64,000 bases of DNA, from positions 1,738,501 to 1,802,500 of the forward strand of contig OY987269.1 of the NCBI GenBank assembly GCA_963920665.1, given 5' to 3'. Below are positions 1 to 11,554 of the stretch, piece by piece. The notes beneath the pieces are model-generated. The model ran no database searches. It worked only from the letters and a program-made list of their open reading frames with translations, and was not told where the DNA came from. The position numbers and the translations under genes are program-made. Numbering within the stretch: position 1 is the first letter of the stretch; the number at the start of each line of letters is the position of its first letter. This DNA is from Straminergon stramineum (lineage: Eukaryota > Streptophyta > Bryopsida > Hypnales > Calliergonaceae).

Positions 1-1595
1 TTCATAGTAATCTAATATATTGTAGTTTTGCATTATTTCAATTTTCAATTTTGTATTAGTTGAAAAATTGTCAACAAAGTTAGCATTTGAGCCTAGATGT
101 AAGTAAGTATTCTACAGCCATTGAAGGTGTACATAACATACATACCTATAACATAGGTACCTTATAATTATAGGAGGTGCTTATAATGTAGGTACCCTAT
201 AACCATGGAAGATACATACGGAGTATAATATAAGCACCTATAATATAGGTGACTAGGCTCCTAGGCTCATGGACTCAAGATCGAAGGCTTACATGCTAGC
301 AACCTTCTAGAACTATATAATATGAAAGGTTTCGAAATTCTATATCTTCAAGATAATATGTTTTGAAAAAATAGAATTTGAACATATACGCTATATAATA
401 TAATTTAAAATTGGTCATTTAAATTTTGTAATAATCCAATGCCAAACATTTATGAATATGATTTAGAAATCAAAATGTTATCAATATAGACAATAATGCT
501 CTTTGCATGTATAAAGAGTTGCCTATAGAATCTTAGATCCAAATTTGCAACCACCCTTACTCTATAAACAAAAGTTGTGGATTTTGAATTTTGCAGTACA
601 TTTATATGATTTGATTAACAATTTATATCATTGATATTTACAAATAAGATTTGAAAGCTAAAATTAAAAATTCCTTTCATGATTCATTACTTTATTAATA
701 TTTTCAATCTTAGAATCATTTTTATACAATGGATATGTAATTGAAAAATAATCAATACAGTTATTATTATTTTATCATTCAAAAATTACAAACTAAGTCT
801 CCATTGCTCTTTGCACTACTAATTCTAGACTTTTAGAGATTTTGGAGAACGAAAATCTTCATAAATTTATAAATAAATTTGCAAATTTAATTTAATTACC
901 TCAAGGAATTTTAAGATTTTTGAAATGTAATTCTAGCTCTATAAGTTGGTAGTCTTTGTAAAAAAATTTACTTTAATCAAAATTTTGGAACTATAACTAA
1001 GATTTATTTTATGACTAATTTTTTTTAATTTCATTTGATCCATACACATAAACATTGTATAAACTAAGTTAATGTTGATTGAATACATAATGTTATGAAT
1101 AACAATGATTTATTTTTAGAATAATACAATTTCTCTTTTCATCACAAGGTGACTCATTTTTTTGAGTAGTTTTTTGGCACAAAAAGTAATTCATAGGATT
1201 ACGAGTAGATTGAAGTTGATCATTATATGAAATTGTTCTAGCTTTTAGCAAATGTAGAGAATATGTAAAATAAATGAATAACTAAAGAATTGATTATTCA
1301 TTCTTGAATTTCATAGAAATAAATTAAAGTGAATGTTACTTTGAGCATTGTTGAACATGAAATAAATTAAAAGTCACTTCAATTTCACTTCAAACTTCAA
1401 AAATCAATGTTGCAAAATCTGAAAAATACATAAAATGAAACCCCATTATTTTAACATTTCATCTTATCAACACTTATGTCTTTGTAGCCCTAACTTGTGG
1501 CCATGTTATCAAACATCACTTCCAAGTGCAATTACATGATTTTCTTCTAAATGATATACTATGCATGCATGGCTATTATGAAAGTCCAAGTCTCC
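1..1595. other. AT-rich intergenic DNA
   Basis: No open frame with recognisable protein similarity is visible on either strand. The stretch is strongly AT-rich with many short homopolymer runs. Apart from the TATA-rich repeat at about 100-310, listed separately, I see no defined element. Confidence 0.6.
100..310. repeat. Dispersed repeat R2 (TATAGGTACC-rich), copy 1
   Basis: The segment repeats variants of CCTATAATATAGGTACC and ends with a motif mentioning colour-free AT-rich words such as GGCTCATGGACTC. Diverged relatives occur at about 12.5-12.85 kb, 28.49-28.77 kb and 62.49-62.72 kb. They share the order: TATATTATAGG-type words, a CTTCAATGGTTGTAG-like core, then CTCACATGCTTGC-like words. 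No coding capacity is seen. This copy is the most diverged and its limits are approximate. Confidence 0.4.
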
Positions 1596-1599
1596 TTGA

Positions 1600-2272
1600 C
1601 CCCAAAAGGACCAAAGTGCATTTTTTTGGCAACATAGCAAATTGGTAGTTCACTACGAATGAATTATGTATATAAAGCTTTGAATCATTCCATTATGCTC
1701 AATGAGATGAAAGTTCAGAAGAATTTATGTTTGTAGGCAACTATAGATTTTCTACTCTAAAATAAACTTTGAAGTTCTTCATTTAACTCAATTTTCCATA
1801 TTTTTGGAAAATAAATAAAATCATAGGATGTAGATTGTTCTTAATAATTTAGTATTATTTTTTTAATCATTCTCTACTTCTTTTTGCTTACTATTTTTTT
1901 TCCTCTATATTTAACAATTCCAAATGATTTGAAATTTTTCAAGCATGTAGCCAACTTGCCTTGAAAAATGAATTTAAAGAAGCACTACCATTTTGGACAT
2001 TTATTCATATAAATGTAACCTTGTGAAGTGCAACTACCCAATTCTTTGAAGGGCCCAAAAAAAGATTCTTGTCAATTCAAACACTAAGTATCTTGCAATC
2101 CACATGGTGGAAATTTCTGAATTTTTTTCACATCTTCTCAACCCATTGTACTGCATGATTCTATGGTTACATGTGTCGAAAAATGTGATTTTTTTCTAAA
2201 ATTTGGTAATTGTACTAGAAATGGCATTTTTGGAGTGTTATTGGTGAAAACATTGTCAAAGAACTTTAGGGA
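1600..2272 (+). mobile_element. TTAA-element family A, internally deleted copy
   Basis: The left end CCCCAAAAGGACCAAAGTGC and the right end ACTTTAGGGA match the ends of the 923-925 bp family A copies at 24.8, 31.3 and 57.9 kb. It is flanked by TTGA on the left, probably a mutated TTAA, and TTAA on the right. At 673 bp it lacks roughly 250 bp of interior just after the left 60 bp. It has no coding capacity. The piggyBac-like assignment rests on TTAA plus CCC termini only. Confidence 0.6.
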
Positions 2273-2450
2273 TTAAATACAAAACATCAAATTTTTTATT
2301 TTGTTGTTGTTAATTTTTTTAATTCTAAAGAAAATCTTTAGATTAGAATTTAGTTTAGGATATCTTTGGACCTTTGAGAATTCTATATTCAAATGTATAT
2401 AGCGGTTCCACTTTGCAATTATAAGATCCTTTGAAGCCACAATGAAAATT

Positions 2451-2541
2451 GAAGCCATAATCGGAATAATGAAATGAAGCCATAATCAGAATAGTGAAAT
2501 GAAGTTGAGACCAAATTAGTGAAATGAAGTCAAGATGAAAT
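2451..2541. repeat. 25-bp minisatellite, about 3.6 units
   Basis: Units begin GAAGCCATAATC and end GTGAAAT or ATGAAAT. Units 1 and 2 differ at only a few positions, the third is more diverged, and the fourth is partial. Units start at 2451, 2476, 2501 and 2526. Confidence 0.75.
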
Positions 2542-2559
2542 GAAGCAAAGACAAAAATA

Positions 2560-4330
2560 ATAGAATTTCAAATTCACAAGGCTAAAATTGAAACTCAAAG
2601 TGTCTAATCAATCGAGGGAGTTTAAAAGATTTTGCGAAATCCAATGAGATGTTGTAGGATTCAATTAATTTACAAAAAATTGGAATTTAAAAAAATATAA
2701 AATTTGAAAGGTTCAATGCTTACTATTGGTAAATATACACCTTCAAAGTCCATTAGTCATAACAAGTATACATTTGCCAAGATGAAGGTGAAGCCACCCA
2801 ATACTAATTGGCAACCCATTGGCAATTAATAGGGTGTCTCAAATTTCAAGAGACGTTTGGACTCTTTTCCAGTTTTCAAAAAATGACACATGTCCTTCAT
2901 CTTGTGTACCATGGCATTTCTAGGTACCAAAGTACCATGACACATGTCCTTCACCTTGAGTGACTCTAAGTGAGTAGTTTTGGATGACTCTAGACATTGG
3001 ACATGCATCTAGCCCAACTTTTGGCTTTCAAAATTCATAATATCAATTCAAGTGATAAAATTACCAAAGTTTTTACAATTTCCATATTTTCAATTGTTGT
3101 ACCTCTAAAAATATTTGCTTCACTTTGTACTACTCTAGATCATGGCTGAAATTCCTTATTTGATTGGTTATAGGTGCCTTCACTTTACCATGTCAATTGA
3201 GGTCTAGAGACTCATAATCCAAAGGATGAGCTTATTGCCTCTTTTTTCAAACTTCATTTTTAAGTACCTATAAGCATGATTTAAAATTTATTTTTCAGAG
3301 ATGTCATTAAATTTTTTTTATTAGTTGTAAAATTTTTGCATTTTTTTGTAGAAATTTGAAATTTCTATGACTTTCTGAGTAAAAAGTAAAATAATTCATT
3401 TCATATGCAATTGATGCTTCAAAAATTTGGAATTTTTTCTAGATTTTTTAAGCATCAATTGCATTTGAAATGAATTATTTTCTCCATAGCTTTGTAACAT
3501 AGTGCAAAATATCATATTGCAATTTTTCTTACCATATTATTTTGGAATTAGAAAATTAGCACTCCATGGTTATAGAACTGAAGTTCAAATTACTAAAAAA
3601 TCAAAAGGTCCACCTTTAGGTTGGTCCAACCAATTTTGGAGTGACCTTTGGGGATTTTGTATTAACAAATATAGGATTCACTTTGTGACTATGTAATCTA
3701 TTTTAAGTTACAATTACAACTAAATTTTTTTGGAATAAAGCTAAGGTGAAAAAAATTGTATCTTAAAGCCATGATGAAAATAATGGAATTTCTAAGTTAT
3801 ACAAATAAAATTGAAATCCATAAAGAATTGTCTTTTGAATTGAAGGAGATGAAAAGTTTTTAGGGAACCAATGGAAAACCCTTGGGATTCAATTATTTTT
3901 CAAAATAAAGGCCATTTTGATTTGGATTGAAATTTTGATTTGAAAAATATGAAAGTTCAAAGGGTCCACTTTGCAACTATAGGGACGAAATCCTTGGAGT
4001 TTATGTATTGACAGATATAGAACTCAATGCACCTTATTGGTGAACATACACCTCTAAAGTTCACTATAATGACTTTAGAGTTGCCAAGACTTCCACCTCA
4101 ACTGAAGACTAGAGACTTTTAATTCTTGAAGGACAAATCTATACCTATTTCTTTAAATTTTATTTTGTAAGTAACTATCAATGTGAGTTAATGTATTTAC
4201 TTTTTTGATGATGAAATTACATCTCTTCTATTAGTTGTAGAAGTTTCCCATTTTTTTGAATTTTTTTTGAAATTCCCCTGAAATTTTGAATAAAAAGTGA
4301 AAAAATTCATATCAAATGTGGTATATGCTC
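2560..4330. repeat. Diverged direct duplication of about 0.8-1 kb
   Basis: The segment 2560-3400 is repeated in the same order, with gaps, at about 3780-4330. Shared landmarks are TGGAATTTC, GGATTCAATTA, an ACACCTCNAAAGTYCA block and TATTAGTTGTA followed by the TGAGTAAAAAGT/TGAATAAAAAGT block. The copies are clearly diverged, so the duplication is old, or they are two members of one dispersed family. No protein similarity is visible. Confidence 0.5.
3388..3481. repeat. Near-perfect 32-bp hairpin
   Basis: Arm 3388-3419 pairs with arm 3450-3481 at 31 of 32 positions across a 30-nt loop. It could be a small foldback MITE remnant or a small-RNA precursor. No target duplication was identified. 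Confidence 0.75.
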
Positions 4331-5434
4331 AATTTTTTTTAAAAATCTCTCCACATGTTAATATTATAGTGTAGAAAATTATGGTACATATTTTCTTTTA
4401 TTGTTTCATTCTAAAATTAAAATAACCATTCCACAATTGTGAATTCATTTTTTCAAATTGTTGGTCAATATTTTAGAAAATTTTCTACATTCTAAATAAA
4501 ATTATAAAGGATTGGCCAAAGAATATTAATGAAAAATTCCCATCATCAAGGTCTCATAACCCAAAAATAGGGCCTTGAAACCTTCAATTAGGCATTACTA
4601 GTAGCACACAAAGCAACATAGACCTAATATTTTACATTGTTTTTAAATTTTAATAAATTTGTATATCAATCTAAATGCTTCGTCTTCCATTAGTTGCTAT
4701 TGAAAATATGTGGTAGTTGATAGTGTTGTAGGTGACTATTCGAAGTCCAAATGATGATGAAAAGATAGGCAAAATGGCTCAAAAGTTCCTTGGTAGTGTC
4801 TTTTTTTAATTTGTTCATTATAATCTTGAAAGTTGAAATCCAGGCCATGAAAATTTCAATTAATTAACCATTATAGGGAATGATTCACATTTCTAAAATT
4901 CTTAAGATGTATAATAAAATGCAACTTATTAGTATAATAATTTAATGATGACTCTCAAACAATAGTTCTAAAGTATATTCTATATCCCATATGTATACAA
5001 TTAGATCTTGATTTAGTATACTAACTAATATATTTCAATAAAATTTGAAGCTAAAAATATTAAATACTTTCTGAAATTGATTGTAGATTGAATGTTTTTT
5101 TTATTTTCACAATAATTATTTTTCTTTAGTTGAAAATGTTAAGTTCCAACCATAGTGAATTTCTGAAGATTTTTATTTCATTTTATGTATTCAAGTTGTT
5201 TTTTGAGGGCCATTTTTTGCACTTGAAGAGTTAATTTTTGAGGTCAAATCTACTACAAACTACATATTAAAGGTTAAATATTTGCAAAGCAAACTCTTAT
5301 GAATCTACACCATACAACTATAAAAGAACCAATACAAGAATCTTGCATGCAACAATTGTTGAAAATGTGAATGTCTAGTATTTTTAAGGGGTTAATATAA
5401 AATTCATATGAAAGTCAAATGAATTGACGACAAG
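4331..5434. other. AT-rich intergenic DNA with one orphan TTAA-element terminus
   Basis: No gene is recognisable. At 5385-5395 the sequence AAGGGGTTAA has the form of a right terminus of the TTAA elements, but I could not find its partner upstream with confidence. Confidence 0.5.
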
Positions 5435-6445
5435 TTAACCCTTAAAGTGTGGGTCCATGACAATTGATTTCAAGCCTCATTGCCCATCACTTTGTTTGTT
5501 GTCATATTGCAACTAGATATAAATGAGTGTTTTCATATTTATTATTTAGAGATGAAGTCATGGGGTCATATATCTACTACAAATGGATTGCCAATTCTCA
5601 TTTTGAAAAATTCAATGGACACTAGTCTACTTAGTTTAAAATGAACCCGTTGTTGCTTTTATTCCATCCATTGGCGAAGTATGAACCAATATCTCACAAA
5701 TCTTATTATGCTCTCACATTATCCACAATCCATTCAATGAAGAAGAGGGTTGCAATAACAACCCACTCATATATGATATATCCCTCCTCACCCATTGGAT
5801 CCACATGAAAGTGCAAATACTCGCTTGGACCCGTAGCACCCCTTGTGAAGTTTGCCCACCCACTGAAACGTGCAAAGAGGCTCTAAGTTTATAGGATGGA
5901 AAATAAGGTTTTTTCATCTAATTTTTTTTGAAAGTTGCTTGAGTACATTTTCAATGTATAGTATTGCAAATTCCCTCATGAAGGTTTTATTGACTTTTCT
6001 AAAGGAGAAGATGCTTAATCCACAAATCACCCTTGTAACATATTTTGGCTATTCTTTCTATTTATTCTTGGTGTGAATTTTAGCTAGAAAAAGAATATTT
6101 CTAGAAAATGAGTTCAATTAATGAAATGAAGCTTATTGTATCAAGTGTTCCTTCTACTCCAATTAGAAATTTTGAAAAATTCATGAATTTCAATGTTTTA
6201 TAGTAATACAAATTCTGGGCCTACAACCATGGCTTGTTGATTGGCTAATTTTAAAAGGATATAGTAAGTTTGGATTATAGCATGTTGTTATACACTATAA
6301 TATGTATAAATGAAAAAAAAATTCAAATTTTCTTAGAACATTTTAAATTGAATATTAATTTTCTTCATTTTTCTTTTAAAGAATTCACAATAATTTCAAA
6401 TTTCAAATTCAGAATATTAAGTTTAAGTTTAGTAATGGTTTCATT
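5435..6445. repeat. Dispersed repeat family C, copy 1, with a TTAA-CCC terminus
   Basis: TTAA at 5435-5438 is followed by CCCTTAAAGTGTGGGTCC. The next 130 bp match, in inverted orientation, the sequence ending at 10735. The part 5870-6440 matches about 10050-10600 in the same orientation, with shared blocks such as AGTATTGCAAA, GGAGAAGATGCT, CACAAATCACCCTTGTAA and AATGAAGCTTA, and matches 28190-28400 more weakly. It looks like a larger non-autonomous TTAA element now abutting the family B copy at 6450. Limits are approximate. Confidence 0.45.
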
Positions 6446-6449
6446 TTAA

Positions 6450-7015
6450 CTCCTAAACGACCATTGTCCTCTCGGGGGACAAAATGGATTTTAGGCAAGT
6501 TCCTATGACCTCAATTTTTAGTTTAACTTTTTGAAACTTTCTTACAAGATAGAAAAATTGATTAGCTTTGTGGGAATATAATTTCTATTTCAATTGGGGC
6601 CCAAGAGCAAAAGTTATGCCATCTTAAACATAATTTTTATGTCACCAGGCAGAAAAATAAATTCACAAAAATTTGAAATTAAATTGGAATTTTTTTTTCT
6701 CTTATGGATTATATTTTTTTCTCCATGTAAAGCTTTGATTCATTCCATTTGGATTGGTCATGTGAAAGTTATGAACAATCTTGTTTTTCAGGCACTATGA
6801 GCATCTTCTTGAAAAAATAACTTTGAATGCTAATATCTTTCAATCTGTATGGTCAAACTTTATGAAATTCTTACCACCTGGTTCAAACAGGTAAAGTACA
6901 AGATCCTACGGTTAGATTCTCAGAAAAATATTTTTTTAGATTTCTAGGATGAATGCAACAGAAATGACTGTTTTGAGTGTTTTTTCACAGAAAAATGGCC
7001 TTGGTCCTACACAGG
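6450..7015 (+). mobile_element. TTAA-element family B, internally deleted copy
   Basis: It is flanked by TTAA at 6446-6449 and 7016-7019. The left end CTCCTAAACGACCATTGTCC and the right end GGCCTTGGTCCTACACAGG match the family B copy at 53517-54438, including the interior block AGAAAAATTGATTAG and the CTTTGATTCATTCCATTTGG block. At 566 bp it is shorter than the 922-bp copy. It has no coding capacity. Confidence 0.65.
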
Positions 7016-7019
7016 TTAA

Positions 7020-7369
7020 AACCTTGTGTATCACTTTCTACATGTTGTAGTGTTTGTTTTTGATAAAGCCATATAGTTTTCTAGATTATTCATGTGTGGG
7101 TTTTTCGAAAGCCTAGAATTATGAATAGGTGCCTACGGCAGGATTCTTTGGAAATTCCTAAGTAATTTATAAATGCTCCAACAAAATATGAGACCACTTG
7201 TGTTCAATTCTACATCAGTTTTTCTTCAAGAAAAAAAATAAGAGAAAATACTTTTGTACATCTGAAACCCATCAAAAAGGCCAACCAACCCTTTAAGGGT
7301 CACTTTATGAGCACACTTCCTTACAAAGAATTCCACACGTACAGATTCCCTCAAGATTGACTAGATGTT
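7020..7369. other. Intergenic spacer
   Basis: About 350 bp of AT-rich DNA between a TTAA element and a LINE-like 3' end. No gene or repeat boundary is supported. Confidence 0.5.
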
Positions 7370-7900
7370 GTTTTTTGACACAAATGGAATGAAATTTCAT
7401 TGCAGAGAAGGACAATTACAAACCAGACAGCCACAGGTCGCCTGTCTAGGGACAACAGAACAAGATTGACTAGTTTCCTACCAATGGAGTTGTCCACCCG
7501 ATATCATGAACTCATACTTTTCCACATACCAATGATCGGCAAGACAATTGGTGGAGCCTATTCTGTCTTATTACTTCAATTAGCACATATCACTGGATTG
7601 GGCCAACTTGCAAGGAGGCCCTTACCTGTGGTCACCCCAAGCACAAAAAATATAAACGTCTGCAGCGTCCTTTCAGAGTTAAATTTAGCCCAACTGCAGT
7701 ACCTTAGGTTACTTATTCTGAAGTTAGTTGGGGGCTCCCTTAACTTATTCTTAATTAATTGTTGAGATGCTCTTGTGGCATTTCCCCGTGTCTCCTTGTC
7801 ACAAGGAAGAATCCGTGTTCAGCAAGCAGTAACTTAACTAAAGTTGTAAACTGGACTACGGTAGAACCACCCACATTATCAACCACTTAAGCATTTTGTG
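7370..7900 (-). mobile_element. LINE-like 3' end, minus orientation
   Basis: Read on the minus strand this ends TTTGTAATTGTCC, then a CAATGAAATTTCATTCC block, then TGTGTCAAAAAA. That closely parallels the 3' end of the truncated retroposon at 52825-53071 (TTTGTAATG..., CAATGGAAATCG, CATGTGTTTCAAG plus poly-A). The segment is GC-richer than its surroundings. It probably holds a LINE 3' untranslated region; I recognise no reverse transcriptase motif upstream. The 5' limit is a guess. Confidence 0.4.
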
Positions 7901-7978
7901 CATGATCTAGAGTAGTAGAAGGCAATGTTAATGTTTTGCCTTGTAGAAAGATAGAAATGATGGGCGTTGTCAAATTTT

Positions 7979-8362
7979 TTATAAATATTTATCTATAAAA
8001 TTTAAATTGTTGTGAATTTTGGAAGCCAAAAATTGGCTTGCAACCATCCCCAACACATAGAGTTTTCCGTAACTACTCATCCAAAGACTAATTTGACTCT
8101 CAAAACCAAGCACATTAGCCATGATAGTGATGGCTAGAAGACGATTGAAAACCAAGAAACTAATGGTTAGAAAGTAGTCATATCTCTCTTGAATTTCCCA
8201 ATGCCTATAGATTGTCCATGGGGCTTGGTTGGTAATGGGTGGTTCTACATTCCTTCTAATTTCCATGGTTTCACCCTCGAACGACAACGATCTTGGGCCT
8301 ATGATTGTGTAGAAAGTCAAACACATGCCCCATGGTTGTGGATTTCTGAGTAAATAGTCCAT
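7979..8362 (-). CDS. Unassigned ORF, 127 codons
   Basis: An open frame of 127 codons lies upstream, in the minus sense, of the LINE-like 3' end. The translation has a hydrophobic middle (FLTISFLVFNRLLAITIMAN) but no domain I recognise, and no splice context was found. It may be a relic of a retroelement or a chance frame in AT-rich DNA. I assign no function and doubt that it is a gene. Confidence 0.12.
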   Translation of the reverse strand: MDYLLRNPQPWGMCLTFYTIIGPRSLSFEGETMEIRRNVEPPITNQAPWTIYRHWEIQERYDYFLTISFLVFNRLLAITIMANVLGFESQISLWMSSYGKLYVLGMVASQFLASKIHNNLNFIDKYL

Positions 8363-9608
8363 GCAATGTTGATTAATGAGCTTCTAACTTACCTTTCTCC
8401 CACCAAGAAATGTCCCGTTCATTTTGCTAGAGGATTATTTTTTGTAATCCACTCTTGATGCATGAAATCAATATAATTAGTGATTATGAATTTTTCATTC
8501 ATTGATCAAAAATCTCATCCATTTCCAAACATGCATTTACATCAAGCAATCTCATTGTTGTCAAGAAGTATGGAAATGAACAAAGCATTCCTCGTCAAGC
8601 TTTGCCTTCCTTGTCAGCCTATTTGTTTTCTAAAATTGCCTTTGTCTTGGTGATTGCCTTGTATGTCATTGTTTTAAGGTCGTGGTGAACCCACTCCACA
8701 CTCAACTTCTCAAAGTCCCTAGTGTTTTTTTCCAAGGGTGCAAGTTAATGAAAACCCCAAACCCTCTATCTTGTGCTTGATTACTCTATTCTCTACACCT
8801 TTCCAACTGAATTTGAGGCCTTTGATTGCAACTAGAGTATGGATTCAAATTTTCCAAATTTTATGATGTGTGAAAAATAAATAGTTCATGTGTTTTTCAT
8901 TAGGGACAAATCCAGGGACAAGCAAGAGTGGGTCGGGTCACCCTATCTATATTTTTTATAACTAGTGAGACCAATGAGTGAGTTGGCTACCTCGTGTAAA
9001 GTTAGAAAATATTTCTTTGCAATGGAATTTTGTTTCATTTTTGTCAAAAATAAAAAGAAAGAAAGAAAGAAAGAAAGAATGTGGGTACCTTATTGCAAAA
9101 ATATTAAGTGCAAGGATGGGTGGTTGGCAACCCTTTTTTTTGGTACCATGGGGCAAGATTGCACCATTTCAAAATAAATGTCTACTTTTGGCATGATAAA
9201 AATAATCTTTTTTTGTCAGAAATTTTCCATTTCCATTAAAAATGTGGATGAAGTTGCCAAATTTGGATGAAAAAGTAGATGAATTTGACTGAAAGATATT
9301 TGTTTTTCTGATCCCAAAGATGGATGAATGTAGAAATGAAATGCTTCACTAAATTTGAAGTGATTGCCATCCTCGCACCTTCGACCAAAGTGAATAAAAC
9401 AACAAAAAGGGGCTGGGTAGTTGCAGCAGAATTGAATTTCTCTGAGACAACATGAAGCTTAATAACCCTGTATTGTACAACATGGTGAATTAAATTTGGG
9501 ACGGCCAAGGAGATGTCTTCAGCGAATTAAATAAGTTAAAGCATATTCATTTAATTTGGTCGGTCTTGGAGTCACGGATCTCACGAGGGCTCGGAAAGTA
9601 AGTTATCC
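8363..9608. other. AT-rich intergenic DNA with a (GAAA)n microsatellite
   Basis: No gene is recognised. A short GAAA microsatellite lies at about 9057-9078. Small frames over it on both strands are artefacts of the simple repeat. Confidence 0.5.
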
Positions 9609-9612
9609 TTAA

Positions 9613-9984
9613 CCCTTAAACGACGGGCTGATCACCGTGGCACAGAGTCGTTCAGTGAATAGTAGCGCATTGGAGACTGACCGCTGGAAAAGACACTGTT
9701 CACGCCGACGAAAGAACTTGCGAAAGCCCGCATGGCATCTTGCCCTCACAGAAATTTGCTAAAAGGGCAGCATAGGGTCTATAACCATCTGTGTACATCT
9801 CTGACAATTTGGGGTACCTGAAATTATAAATGCATTCAATGACAATAATTTTGGCCTCCCATTGCAGAGCACTTCTCTGCAGTCGCAATGAGAAAAAAAA
9901 TGGATGAAAAACAGATTTCCTACATCCAACAGATTGGTTTTTGTCATTCATTGGACACAAAACGTCCGTGTCGACGTTTAAGGG
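9613..9984 (-). mobile_element. TTAA-element family D MITE, 372 bp
   Basis: It is flanked by TTAA at 9609-9612 and 9985-9988. The terminal inverted repeat is CCCTTAAACGACG on the left against CCCTTAAACGTCG on the reversed right end. The left block GATCACCGTGG and the reversed right block GACGTTTTGTG...AATGAATGACAA recur in the copy at 60228-60449. Relative to that copy the two elements lie in the same orientation. It is non-coding. Confidence 0.75.
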
Positions 9985-9988
9985 TTAA

Positions 9989-10735
9989 CCCTGTATGTAG
10001 TGCTGCTGAGGACACTACAATAAGTATCCCATGGATGACTTCACTTGGCATTGTAGGATGGGAAAAAAAATGTTTTTTCATCCAATGTATTTATTAGGAG
10101 AGTACTTCAGTACATTTTTAGTGAATAGTATTGCAAAAGTCCCTCATAATGGTCTTGGTTGACTTTTCCAAAGGAGAAGATGCTCACTTGCTCAGTCCAC
10201 AAATCACCCTTGTAAAGTAAATTACTCCGTAGTGTATTTGGGACATTTCCTGCTATTTTCTTTTGATGTGAATTTCAGCCTTAAAAAATGATGTTTTCAG
10301 AATTTGAGTCTAACTGATGAAATGAAGCTTACCAACTGTGTAGTTTCTATTTATAAACTTCAATATTTTATAGCAATATGAACTTCTGTCCTATAACCAT
10401 GGTTTGTTGATTTTCTAATTTTAGAGGGACATGGTGACTTTGGTTTATACTGTGATGTTCTACACTGGAATATACATCTATGGTGAGATTTTCATATTTT
10501 TTGAATATATTTTGTATTTGATATGAATTTTCTTCATTTTTTCTTTAAAGAATTATAGTCATTTCAAATTTTTTCCTAAATATTTGAAAATTTAAAAACT
10601 TGTGATAGACATAGGAATTCATCTCTCAAAAATAAATTAAATTTTTTTCATTAATATCTAGTTGCAAAATGATAGAAAACAAAGTGATGACAATTGAGGC
10701 TTGAATTTAGTGGTCATAGGCCCGTCTTTATGAGG
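9989..10735. mobile_element. Candidate TTAA element, family C copy 2, 747 bp
   Basis: It sits between TTAA at 9985-9988, shared with the neighbouring MITE, and TTAA at 10736-10739. It starts CCCTGTATGTAG and its reversed end starts CCTCATAAAGACGGG. The body matches 5870-6440 over about 500 bp, and the right end matches 5439-5570 in inverted orientation. It is non-coding. The left boundary is less secure than the right. Confidence 0.45.
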
Positions 10736-10739
10736 TTAA

Positions 10740-11550
10740 TGGAGGTCAATTATAGCTCTTAAACCATCTCTAGTGCTAGACATGGAAGTCAACCTGGGTT
10801 TGGAGAACCTAGCATGTCCCTAGTCCCTACTATCCACAAGACTCTACTTCTTAATCTAGCCCTCATCGAAAGATGTCCAAACTCTAAATTCCAATCAAAG
10901 AACCCCAAGATCCCAAATTTCAATGTTGCTAACCCGGGCCACATGTGTGATATGGAAGTTGTAAGGCTACAAAGACAAGTTGGAAACAATAGCAACTCCC
11001 TACAAAACAATCGGTGCTCCCAACTAAGAGCTCTTTTCTTGTTTCAAAACTCTAAACAATGTTAGATGTGAACATAGGTCAAACATGAGGGGCCCTACAA
11101 TTTGGAGTGTGGCAAGCAAAGTTTGGAGAGGTTGTTTGCTCCAAACCCTAAACTATGTCCTTATTGGGACTCTCTCTAAAAATCCAATTGTGCCCAACCA
11201 TTCACAAAGCTAGTATTTTGTGCTTTGGTGGAGATATTCCTAGGCAACCTCAATGCACACATTGTATATGGTTACTCCTTTTAGACCTTTTTTTTTAAAT
11301 GTGTAATGGAGGGTGGAGCCTCCCTTTGTAAACATAGTTTGGGAGCTTTGTAGAACCTTGTTAGGTTAGAATTCAAGCTTCCACAATAGGGTTGCTATTT
11401 TTTAGAAGTGTGAGTGTGAGCTTGTGAGTGTATAATTTTTTAGATATTCCATCTAAAATTTTTGGTCCAATTTTATATTTTTTGATAAATTTTAATACCT
11501 ATTATTGTGATCCCTTAAACAACCTTGATGTGCTACTTCTTGGACTTCCC
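10740..11550. other. Intergenic DNA, slightly GC-richer, no gene recognised
   Basis: Short open frames exist on both strands around 10.8-11.1 kb but overlap antisense and show no domain. Composition suggests an old transposon or gene fragment. I cannot assign it. Confidence 0.4.
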
Positions 11551-11554
11551 ATAG

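Noticed and set aside
7400..7765. Plus-strand ORF of 121 codons
   Set aside because: Lies antisense in what appears to be a LINE-like 3' end; no domain, and composition is not protein-like.
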